Below are positions 1-5,968 of a DNA stretch of 6,072 bases, in pieces. The stretch comes from Candidatus Saccharimonadota bacterium (GTDB lineage: Bacteria; Patescibacteriota; Saccharimonadia; Saccharimonadales; Saccharimonadaceae): contig JAFWEB010000069.1 in NCBI GenBank assembly GCA_017515925.1, positions 1 to 6,072 of the forward strand, in the 5' to 3' direction. The notes under the pieces are model-generated. The model was not told the origin of the DNA, did no database searches, and saw only the letters and a program-made list of their open reading frames with translations. The position numbers were made by a program, and so were the translations under genes. Within the stretch, counting starts at the first letter, position 1, and each line of letters opens with the position of its first letter.

Positions 1-1
1 G

Positions 2-2782
2 CAAATTAATCCGCGAGTCGATGCTATTCTTTCTACTCTCAAAAAAGGTGAGAGGCTAACTTTTGACGATGGCCTGGAGCGAATTTATCGACCAATACTT
101 ACGATTCTTGAAGACAATTCTAACAATAAACCAATCGTTAGTAATATTTATCCAATGGCAAATTACTATAGAGATGCGTTGGAGCTAGTCATCAAGAACG
201 AATCCGAAAAGGCAAAACCATCCATCAAACCGCTTTCCGACTGGAAAGGCAAAAATTGCGAAATCGACAACAATGGTCAATGGAGACTAAAAAGTTACTT
301 GGCCAATTTGCGCCTGCTCAGCCTTGCCAATATCATGAAAAAATACGAGGAATATTTGGAGACTTCGGGTCAATTTGATTTCGACGACATGATTCAGCAA
401 GCTATCAAAATCATCAAACAAGACGATGGATTTAAGAAAACTTTGCAAGAAAAATACCAGTATATTTTGCTAGACGAATTTCAGGATACCAATACCGCGC
501 AGGCTGAATTAATTCGATTGCTAACCGATTATGAATGTCCACAAATCATGGCAGTGGGCGACGACGATCAGGCAATTTATGCTTTCCAGGGCGCCAATGT
601 CTCCAATATGAAGGATTTTACAAATAATTACAAAGCTTCTAGTATTTCACTGGTACAAAACTATCGTTCCTATGGAGAGATTATTGAATTATCCAAGAAA
701 ATTCGCGAGCAGATTATTGATTCTTATTCCAAAACACAAGGCGAAGTAAAAGATCTCAAAGCCGCTAAATCCGGAACAGCTGAGATTACGCGCCACGAAT
801 TTTTGGAAGATTCTGCCCAGTATCACTGGATTGCCGAGCAAATCCATAAGCTAGTTAAATCTGGTGTTAAGCAAAAAGAAATTGCCGTCATCACACCAAA
901 GCATAAATTTGTCACTCCGCTAATTCCGTATCTAAAGGCATACGACGATATCAAAATTGCCTACGAAAAACGCGATAATTTGTTTGAAGACCAATATATT
1001 CATCAATTATTCACCATGGCAAAATTTACTTATGGTCTAGCCAAAGGCGAAGACGTTTCTAATTACTTGCTAGAAATATTGTCTTACGAGTTCTTGGAAG
1101 TTCCACCACTTTCTGCAATCAAGGCCGTTACAAAAGACCGTACCAAAAAGAACAATCCACTCGATTATCTGACATCCCTAAAAGACGAAAAATTAAACCA
1201 GGTCGCAGAATTCTTTGCCGAGCTAGCTGGACGAGTAGAGCTCGATGGCTTAGAGTTGATTATTGATTATTTAATTGGTACCGCCGCACTTCCATCAGGT
1301 AAAAAATCAAGTTTCCTAGAGTATTATACAAAGAGTGGGACTGAGTATAGCAATTTTGAGCTATATGATAATCTTCATGTTTTCCGCGAAGCTATCAAAA
1401 AACACTGCGAGGCCGAAACGCCAAAACTCGCAGACTTAATCAAATTCATTCAGGACTACGAAACGCTTGGTGAAACTCTGAACTCTACTAGCCCATATCG
1501 TGAATCTGCCGATGCAGTGCAAGTGATGTCTGCCCATAAAAGCAAGGGCCTAGAATTTGAACATGTATTCCTGATTTCTACCGACGACAGAGCCTGGGGT
1601 AATTCCAAGGGCAACAATGATGGAATTGTTCTTCCAATCAACCTTGCCCAAGTTCGCCACACTGGCAAGACCGACGATGAATGTTTGCGTCTATTCTTCG
1701 TAGCGGTTACTCGTGCCAAAACTCACCTATATATGACCAATTCTGCTGAGAATTATTCCGAGAAAAAACCAGGTCATTTGCAATATTTGGCCGAGGCAAT
1801 TTTGGATGATAATAAACTACACTCACCATATCTTCCAACCAAAACCCAAGAAGTTATTATGCATTATCAAGGCATCCCAGCCGACGAAGAAAAAAGCGAC
1901 CTTGTCACTTCTTGGATTTCTAATTACAAAAATGTCGAGGGTGATATTCGAGAAATTTTGCTAGCTAGACTAGATGAATACCGTCTGAGTGCGACCGATC
2001 TGACATCATTTATCGATATATGTTATTCTGGTCCACAAAAATTTTATGAAGAAAAAATCCTGCGTGCTCCAGGCGAATCATATTCCGAATCACTCACGTT
2101 TGGTAATCTCATGCATAATACTTTTGAGCAGGTAGTTAATCTAAAGCTATCCGACGAAGACGCTATCGAGTTTTTCCGCGAGCAATGCAAAACATCTGAT
2201 GTACCAGTCGATCAGTTAGAAATGTTTGTCAAAAAAGGTGAAAAATCACTCCAAGTATCTCTAGCTAAATTTGGCAACATTTTACGCGGAGGCGATGTCA
2301 AAGCCGAGGTAGATTTAAGCTATGAATATCCAATGCTAGAAAAAGTACCACTCAAAGGCCGCATTGATTTAATCAAAATCAACGAAGCAGAAAAGACGAT
2401 TGATGTTTATGATTACAAAACATCTGATTACAAGAAAGATAAATGGGAATCTCACCTAACACTTTATAAATACATGCTGCAACTAGGATTCTATAAATTA
2501 CTACTCAATCTCTCCCCGACTTATAGCAAATACAAGGTGAACTCCGCGCATATTCTATTTGTCGTGCCAGACAGTGAGAGTGGGGAAGTGTATGACAAAG
2601 AATATCAATATGATCCAGAGACAGAAGAAGAACTAAAGGCTCTAGCAAAAGCAGTCTATTCACATGTCAAAAACCTTGATTTTCTCGACAACCCAGACCT
2701 ATTTATCGCACCAGATAGCAGCAAAAAGCTCAAAGATATCAAGGAATTCATTCAGCTTGTGCTTGACACAGCCAAAGATTAA
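2..2782 (+). CDS. UvrD-type DNA helicase with C-terminal PD-(D/E)XK nuclease, 5'-partial
   Basis: An ATP-driven superfamily 1 DNA helicase fused to a RecB/Cas4-like nuclease, probably acting in double-strand-break or recombinational repair in the cytoplasm. The frame is open from base 2, so the ATG at 155 is internal and about 926 residues are visible. The Walker A segment lies upstream of the window. Counting from Met-155 as residue 1, I see motif II DEFQDT (107-112), motif III GDDDQAIYAFQGA (135-147), motif IV NYRS (169-172), motif V with SAHKSKGLEFE (459-469) and motif VI FVAVTRAK (515-522, arginine finger R520). The nuclease domain starts near 611 (LSATDLTSF) and keeps every expected motif: GNLMH (H654), GRID (D738), DYK (D753, K755) and QLGFY (776-780). 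No Cas4/AddB-like cysteine cluster follows, so an Fe-S cluster is unlikely. UvrD-like motifs plus a nuclease recall AdnA/AdnB or AddA. The helicase-nuclease assignment is firm; the exact subfamily is not. Confidence 0.93.
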   Translation, partial: QINPRVDAILSTLKKGERLTFDDGLERIYRPILTILEDNSNNKPIVSNIYPMANYYRDALELVIKNESEKAKPSIKPLSDWKGKNCEIDNNGQWRLKSYLANLRLLSLANIMKKYEEYLETSGQFDFDDMIQQAIKIIKQDDGFKKTLQEKYQYILLDEFQDTNTAQAELIRLLTDYECPQIMAVGDDDQAIYAFQGANVSNMKDFTNNYKASSISLVQNYRSYGEIIELSKKIREQIIDSYSKTQGEVKDLKAAKSGTAEITRHEFLEDSAQYHWIAEQIHKLVKSGVKQKEIAVITPKHKFVTPLIPYLKAYDDIKIAYEKRDNLFEDQYIHQLFTMAKFTYGLAKGEDVSNYLLEILSYEFLEVPPLSAIKAVTKDRTKKNNPLDYLTSLKDEKLNQVAEFFAELAGRVELDGLELIIDYLIGTAALPSGKKSSFLEYYTKSGTEYSNFELYDNLHVFREAIKKHCEAETPKLADLIKFIQDYETLGETLNSTSPYRESADAVQVMSAHKSKGLEFEHVFLISTDDRAWGNSKGNNDGIVLPINLAQVRHTGKTDDECLRLFFVAVTRAKTHLYMTNSAENYSEKKPGHLQYLAEAILDDNKLHSPYLPTKTQEVIMHYQGIPADEEKSDLVTSWISNYKNVEGDIREILLARLDEYRLSATDLTSFIDICYSGPQKFYEEKILRAPGESYSESLTFGNLMHNTFEQVVNLKLSDEDAIEFFREQCKTSDVPVDQLEMFVKKGEKSLQVSLAKFGNILRGGDVKAEVDLSYEYPMLEKVPLKGRIDLIKINEAEKTIDVYDYKTSDYKKDKWESHLTLYKYMLQLGFYKLLLNLSPTYSKYKVNSAHILFVVPDSESGEVYDKEYQYDPETEEELKALAKAVYSHVKNLDFLDNPDLFIAPDSSKKLKDIKEFIQLVLDTAKD

Positions 2783-2791
2783 CTATATAAT
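2763..2791 (+). promoter_or_regulatory. Consensus sigma70-type promoter for the zinc-knuckle gene
   Basis: TTGACA (2763-2768) and TATAAT (2786-2791) are separated by exactly 17 bases, a full match to the vegetative consensus. The -35 box lies inside the last codons of the helicase gene and the -10 just after its stop codon. The predicted transcription start is near 2798, giving a leader of about 65 bases before the GTG at 2863. It suggests the small gene is transcribed strongly and independently of the helicase. Chance occurrence inside a coding end is possible but unlikely given both hexamers and the spacing. Confidence 0.82.
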
Positions 2792-2800
2792 AATCCGCAG

Positions 2801-2820
2801 TTTATGACAAGGGTCATAAA
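2801..2820 (+). promoter_or_regulatory. Perfect 8-bp hairpin at the start of the zinc-knuckle leader
   Basis: TTTATGAC (2801-2808) and GTCATAAA (2813-2820) form an uninterrupted inverted repeat around the loop AAGG. It starts within a few bases of the predicted transcription start, so it would sit at the 5' end of the mRNA, where such hairpins can protect from decay. As DNA it could be an operator just downstream of the promoter. A T-rich stretch (TTATTTTTG, from 2827) follows only after six bases, so it could also act as a weak terminator for the helicase gene. The structure is visible; the role is inferred. Confidence 0.5.
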
Positions 2821-2846
2821 AGTAGCTTATTTTTGTCTTCTTCACG

Positions 2847-2857
2847 AAAGGTGGTGG
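2847..2857 (+). promoter_or_regulatory. Shine-Dalgarno sequence of the zinc-knuckle gene
   Basis: AAAGGTGGTGG differs by one central base from AAAGGAGGTG, the complement of the usual 16S rRNA 3' end. The AGGTGG core (2849-2854) lies 8 bases before GTG 2863 and 6 bases before the overlapping ATG 2861. It therefore supports initiation at 2861-2863 rather than at the upstream TTG (2833), but cannot by itself choose between the two frames. Confidence 0.75.
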
Positions 2858-2862
2858 ATTAT

Positions 2863-3039
2863 GTGTTCGAAACAACATACAACTGTCCCCGTTGCGGAAA
2901 AGTCTGTCTCACAGAAAAAGAAGCGGCAGCGCACTGCGCAAAAAATGAATGCCCTAAGTGTAAAGGTACCGGGATTATCGTCGGTTTTTTGGGACCAAAT
3001 CAAACATGCCCAGTGTGTAAAGGCTCAGGAAGGACTTGA
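2863..3039 (+). CDS. Small DnaJ-like zinc-knuckle protein, 58 residues
   Basis: Predicted soluble zinc protein with no assignable enzymatic function. Numbered from GTG 2863, it has CPRC (C8, C11) followed by H24/C25, then CPKCKGTG (C30, C33) and CPVCKGSG (C49, C52). The last two are CxxCxGxG units, the repeat of the DnaJ cysteine-rich domain, and C30/C33/C49/C52 would form one zinc site. C8/C11 with H24/C25 could form a second. There is no J domain, so it is not a DnaJ chaperone; an RNA-, protein- or nucleic-acid-binding adaptor is possible. I chose GTG because a strong Shine-Dalgarno sits 8 bases upstream; a TTG at 2833 would add ten residues but lies before that site. The gene has its own consensus promoter and a terminator 21 bases after its TGA stop, so it is monocistronic. 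An overlapping frame starting at ATG 2861 is open to 3076 but its product looks like frame-shifted noise. Confidence 0.78.
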   Translation: MFETTYNCPRCGKVCLTEKEAAAHCAKNECPKCKGTGIIVGFLGPNQTCPVCKGSGRT

Positions 3040-3060
3040 CAGAAGACTAATTAACTTATT

Positions 3061-3098
3061 AAAGGCGGAATCATAAGTATCCCGCCTTTTTGCTTTTT
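3061..3098 (+). terminator. Rho-independent terminator after the zinc-knuckle gene
   Basis: AAAGGCGG (3061-3068) pairs with CCGCCTTT (3082-3089) across a 13-base loop, followed by TTGCTTTTT. The T-tail runs into the stop codon of the convergent dus gene (3097-3099). On the minus strand the same stem follows the dus stop by about 7 bases, but its downstream tract (AATAAGTTAA) is poor in T, so it probably terminates dus less efficiently. Confidence 0.82.
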
Positions 3099-4071
3099 AT
3101 TTTAAAATCGCACGCAATTCATCCGAGCTTTTACACTCCATTAATTTATTCCTGAGCTCGGCTGCACCATCAAAGCCAGAAAAATATACCTTGATAAAAT
3201 GTTTGATTGGCTCATAAGGATAGCGTGAACCACGAGATTCCAACTCTCTAGCACGCTGATCAAACAAATCTAGATGGTAAAGGAAAAGATTTTTTAGCTC
3301 CTCTTGCGAAGGATGGCGATCAGTAAAACAATATGGATTAGCAAATACACCGCGACCAATCATAAATCCATCTACGCCCGGATATTTTTCCGATAGTTCT
3401 TTTGCAGCTGCCAGATCTTTAATATCGCCGTTAATAATTAGTTTGGTTTCGGGCGAGATTTCGTCACGAAGCGCCACGATTTCCGGAATCAAATCATAGT
3501 GCGCTGGAACTTTTGACATTTCTTTTCTAGTTCGAAGATGCACCGTGAGCGCTGCCAAATGTTGATTCAAAAGTAGAGAAATCCATTCCAAATATTCATC
3601 GCGAAAGGTATATCCCAGACGAGTTTTGACCGAAACCGGCAAATTAGTTGAAGCTTTTGCCCGCTCAATACATTCAATCGCAAGTTCTGGAGTATTAATC
3701 ATTGCTGCGCCACCACCAGCTTTATTGACATGACGATCTGGACAACCCATATTAATATCTAATCCATCAAAACCTAATTCCTCTAAATGCTTGGCAGTCT
3801 CGGCAAAATGATCAGGATTCTTGCCCCAAATTTGCGCCACAATTGGTGTTTCTAGATTCTCACCATTTTCGTCGCGAACAATATCAAGACGCTCTAAGGC
3901 ATCGTGTCTGCCTTTTTCTGAGGCAAAAGAAGAAACATTGGTAAACTCCGTAAAGAAAACGTCCGGACGACCCGCCTTGGCTACGACACGACGAAAAACT
4001 ACATCCGTCACACCTTCCATTGGCGCGAGGATAGTAAATCCGTGTGGCAAATCATTCCAGAATTTTTTCAT
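3097..4071 (-). CDS. dus: tRNA-dihydrouridine synthase
   Basis: FMN-dependent enzyme that reduces specific uridines in tRNA to dihydrouridine using NAD(P)H; cytosolic. The 324-residue product has the normal length and order of the Dus family: an N-terminal TIM barrel with APMEGVTD (16-23), DINMGCP (105-111) carrying the catalytic cysteine C110, an AGGGAAM turn (118-124), SVKTRLG (147-153, K149), TVHLRTR (176-182, H178), the phosphate-binding NGD (214-216) and IGRG (238-241), then the C-terminal helical domain (about 255-324). The GGGA after the cysteine motif recalls DusC-like members, but position specificity cannot be assigned. The start is ATG 4071 because the protein match begins there and an extended -10 box sits six bases upstream. 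An ATG at 4089 (MCYNIN extension) and an open frame running back to 4338 would lie upstream of the promoter. It is convergent with the zinc gene and divergent from the 242-residue gene. Confidence 0.95.
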   Translation of the reverse strand: MKKFWNDLPHGFTILAPMEGVTDVVFRRVVAKAGRPDVFFTEFTNVSSFASEKGRHDALERLDIVRDENGENLETPIVAQIWGKNPDHFAETAKHLEELGFDGLDINMGCPDRHVNKAGGGAAMINTPELAIECIERAKASTNLPVSVKTRLGYTFRDEYLEWISLLLNQHLAALTVHLRTRKEMSKVPAHYDLIPEIVALRDEISPETKLIINGDIKDLAAAKELSEKYPGVDGFMIGRGVFANPYCFTDRHPSQEELKNLFLYHLDLFDQRARELESRGSRYPYEPIKHFIKVYFSGFDGAAELRNKLMECKSSDELRAILK

Positions 4072-4077
4072 ATTTAT

Positions 4078-4086
4078 ATTATAGCA
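4078..4086 (-). promoter_or_regulatory. Extended -10 promoter of dus, predicting a leaderless mRNA
   Basis: Read on the minus strand, TGCTATAAT occupies 4086-4078, combining the extended -10 TGn with a perfect TATAAT. Only ATAAAT separates it from the ATG at 4071, so the expected start of transcription falls at or within a base or two of the start codon. There is no room for a Shine-Dalgarno sequence. The -35 position (AATTAG, 4106-4101) is poor, as is usual for extended -10 promoters. Confidence 0.75.
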
Positions 4087-4104
4087 CATTTTCTTTTCTA
4101 CTAA

Positions 4105-4133
4105 TTGACTAATTGTGGATTTTAAGGTATAAT
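4105..4133 (+). promoter_or_regulatory. Sigma70-type promoter of the 242-residue gene
   Basis: TTGACT (4105-4110) and TATAAT (4128-4133) are 17 bases apart, one mismatch from full consensus. Transcription should start near 4140, leaving a leader of about 33 bases that contains the Shine-Dalgarno sequence. The -35 box overlaps the -35 position of the divergent dus promoter, so the two polymerase footprints would clash. Confidence 0.82.
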
Positions 4134-4158
4134 ATATACAATTCTTATGCACATTTAC

Positions 4159-4170
4159 AAAGGGGGTGAT
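4159..4170 (+). promoter_or_regulatory. Strong Shine-Dalgarno sequence of the 242-residue gene
   Basis: AAAGGGGGTGAT matches AAAGGAGGTGAT except for G instead of the central A, which could still wobble-pair with U. The core is 7 bases before ATG 4174 and fixes that start. The upstream neighbour site at 2847 departs from consensus at the same central base. Confidence 0.8.
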
Positions 4171-4173
4171 TAG

Positions 4174-4902
4174 ATGAATACGAAGCAAAATGAACAATAT
4201 TCTATTCTGATGAGACATTGGCCGCCACGCGGATTTAGATGTCCGTTCTGTAGCGAAATCCATGAATTTCCGGATTCGATTTATTTTCCAATTGGATACA
4301 GGAAATCGGTAGATTTGTTCTGCGAAAATGTCCCACATTGGGAGCGCAAAAAAGGACTGATGCTGCAGCTTTGGGTAGACGAAGGTCAGTCAAATATCTG
4401 GCAATTGTTTTACTCCGGACTAGCGACCGAAAGCGATTTGACCAAAGATATCAATATTCATTTTGGCAAAAAACATTGGGCGGAATGGAAAGTTCCCACC
4501 TTTATCTCAAACGAGATTTGGTTCGTCGGCAAATTGGGAAATTCGCTTCCACTCAAAGGTGCGAAATATCTACCCACACATGTACTAATTTTTGGCTTAG
4601 TATTTGACGATAATGTAATGGAAGAGATTTGTGCAAACAATCCACCCACCATCACCGAGGATAAAATCGATAGGATGTTTATGAGCCCGAATCGTTTCGA
4701 GGCCAGACACAGAAACGGGACCGTAACATATTACACAGGAGGAAACATCACAAAGTCAAAGCCAATGATATTTATGCCACGCTCGTATTTTAGGTCAACG
4801 CCTTTTATGGAAAACTTCCTCTCCAGAAAATCTGAATTGGGAATAATTCCGGAAGACAAAGTGAGATACGACGACTGTCCTATCACTATTGACACTGCAT
4901 AA
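4174..4902 (+). CDS. Uncharacterised 242-residue protein with an N-terminal CxxC
   Basis: I do not recognise this family. The start at ATG 4174 is fixed by a strong Shine-Dalgarno and a well-spaced promoter. No signal peptide or membrane segment is visible, so the product should be cytosolic. The N-terminus has RCPFCSEIHEF (C23, C26, H30) and then C50 and H55 in LFCENVPHW; these could make one zinc-ribbon-like site, although the second half is not a standard CxxC. The rest is rich in aromatic residues, with many tryptophans up to about residue 116, followed by a hydrophobic strand (LIFGLVF, near 138-144) and a basic C-terminal region (about 167-220). Proline codons are more mixed (7 CCA, 5 CCG, 3 CCC, 2 CCT) than in the neighbouring antiporter (7 CCA, 2 CCT), a weak hint of different history. 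The gene stands alone, between its own promoter and a strong terminator, and diverges from dus. Confidence 0.85.
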   Translation: MNTKQNEQYSILMRHWPPRGFRCPFCSEIHEFPDSIYFPIGYRKSVDLFCENVPHWERKKGLMLQLWVDEGQSNIWQLFYSGLATESDLTKDINIHFGKKHWAEWKVPTFISNEIWFVGKLGNSLPLKGAKYLPTHVLIFGLVFDDNVMEEICANNPPTITEDKIDRMFMSPNRFEARHRNGTVTYYTGGNITKSKPMIFMPRSYFRSTPFMENFLSRKSELGIIPEDKVRYDDCPITIDTA

Positions 4903-4910
4903 GAATTAGC

Positions 4911-4939
4911 AAGGCTCTTCAGTTCGAAGGGCCTTTTTT
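4911..4939 (+). terminator. Rho-independent terminator after the 242-residue gene
   Basis: AAGGC-T-CTTC (4911-4920) pairs with GAAG-G-GCCTT (4926-4935), including one T-G wobble, around the loop AGTTC. A run of six T (4934-4939) follows. It begins 9 bases after the TAA stop and isolates the gene from the antiporter downstream. Confidence 0.92.
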
Positions 4940-4972
4940 CTTGCAACGAAAATAGTATTTTTATTCCGCTTA

Positions 4973-4981
4973 TGCTATAAT
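4973..4981 (+). promoter_or_regulatory. Extended -10 promoter of the antiporter, predicting a leaderless mRNA
   Basis: TGCTATAAT (4973-4981) is identical to the dus -10 element. Seven bases (TTATCAC) separate it from ATG 4989, placing the expected transcription start at the start codon. No Shine-Dalgarno sequence is present in the interval from 4940 to 4988, and no convincing -35 hexamer is found at the right distance. Confidence 0.75.
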
Positions 4982-4988
4982 TTATCAC

Positions 4989-5948
4989 ATGGAAACCTTA
5001 TTACAGGTAGTACTCCTAATTGTCGGATTCGTTCTCTTGATCAAGGGCGCCGATTTCTTTGTTGATGGTGCATCCAGCACTGCTAGTAATTTTCGCGTAC
5101 CAAAGATTTTAATCGGTCTTACAATTGTCGCTTTCGGTACATCCGCACCAGAGCTTGCCGTATCGTTTAGCTCACTAGCAGAGGGAAGTACTGATATGGT
5201 GCTCGGCAACGTAATCGGTAGTAATATCATTAATATTCTACTAATCTTAGGTCTTGGTGCAGTAATTCATCCAATTCGCATCCGTAAACAGACAATCAGA
5301 AAAGAGATTCCTATTGCCATCTTGATTTCTTCGTTGCTCGTTGTTCTTTTCCTTGACACACAATTATCATCTGCCTCGGTCAATCAAATCACTCGCTCTG
5401 ATGGTATCGCAATTCTATTATTCTTTGCAGTTTTCCTCTATTATCTTATTTCCATGGCCATCCACGAGAGAGGTAAAAAAGAAATCGAAAAACCAAAATG
5501 GAAATTACTCCCTTCATTCTTGATCACAGGCCTAGGTCTAGCTGGTATTATCTTTGGCTCTAATATGGTCGTAGATTCTGCCACAAATATTGCTCATACT
5601 ATCGGCATTTCTGAACGCTTAATTTCTCTCACCGTAATCGCGCTGGGTACGTCTCTACCAGAACTTGTCACTACAATTGTTTCGGCCAGGAAAGGCGAAA
5701 CTGATCTAGCAATGGGAAACATCCTAGGTAGTAACATTTTCAACATCTGTATCGTATTAGGTGTTCCAGTAGCTACACTAGGCACCATCACACCAGAATC
5801 ATTCAGTGTAATCGACTTAGTAGTCTTAGTCGGCTCAGCAGTTATCCTCTACATCTTCTCCGCCACTCAGCACAAAATTAGTCGACGTGAAGGCGTAATG
5901 CTACTAATAATATTCGTACTATATTACACGTCGATATTCTTAATATAA
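4989..5948 (+). CDS. Calcium/sodium-type antiporter (NCX/CaCA superfamily, YrbG-like)
   Basis: Inner-membrane cation exchanger of the Ca2+:cation antiporter superfamily, likely exporting Ca2+ against Na+ (or H+). The 319-residue length and about ten hydrophobic segments match the prokaryotic members. The two inverted NCX repeats are clear. The first has GTSAPE (50-55) and GNVIGSNI (73-80); the second has GTSLPE (220-225) and GNILGSNIFN (243-252). E55 and E225 correspond to the paired cation-binding glutamates of the family. A short charged linker (about 159-172, ERGKKEIEKPKWK) joins the halves, with no large regulatory loop like that of animal NCX. The protein ends directly after its last membrane segment. 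ATG 4989 is the first start after the promoter and opens TM1 with no extra residues. The gene is monocistronic as far as can be seen; nothing in the neighbours points to a particular ion. Assignment to the family is firm, ion specificity is inferred. Confidence 0.95.
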   Translation: METLLQVVLLIVGFVLLIKGADFFVDGASSTASNFRVPKILIGLTIVAFGTSAPELAVSFSSLAEGSTDMVLGNVIGSNIINILLILGLGAVIHPIRIRKQTIRKEIPIAILISSLLVVLFLDTQLSSASVNQITRSDGIAILLFFAVFLYYLISMAIHERGKKEIEKPKWKLLPSFLITGLGLAGIIFGSNMVVDSATNIAHTIGISERLISLTVIALGTSLPELVTTIVSARKGETDLAMGNILGSNIFNICIVLGVPVATLGTITPESFSVIDLVVLVGSAVILYIFSATQHKISRREGVMLLIIFVLYYTSIFLI

Positions 5949-5968
5949 AGCTTCTCTCTGGCATCCTG

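Noticed and set aside
155..157. ATG at 155 as the start of the helicase
   Set aside because: The frame is open through all 51 codons before it, the Walker A motif is still missing, and no ribosome site precedes it; the true start is left of the window.
1456..1719. 87-codon minus-strand frame inside the helicase
   Set aside because: Antisense to the conserved helicase motifs V and VI, so its openness is explained by codon bias of the real gene.
3037..3051. TGA at 3037 as a recoded glycine codon, as in Gracilibacteria-type codes
   Set aside because: Read-through would add only five codons before TAA, and no other gene here has an in-frame TGA.
2804..3076. 90-codon plus-strand frame over the zinc-knuckle gene
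   Set aside because: Its ATG lies within the leader hairpin, it lacks any recognisable motif, and the alternative frame contains an orderly set of zinc-binding cysteines.
3821..4084. 87-codon plus-strand frame opposite dus
   Set aside because: Antisense shadow of the conserved N-terminal half of Dus; no promoter, ribosome site or protein-like features.
4338..4607. 89-codon plus-strand frame inside the 242-residue gene
   Set aside because: Out-of-frame reading of a gene with well-supported start signals; no ribosome site of its own.
4731..5230. Minus-strand frames of 85 and 81 codons across the 242-residue gene end and the antiporter start
   Set aside because: Both are antisense to better-supported genes. 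The 85-codon one spans the terminator and the antiporter promoter.
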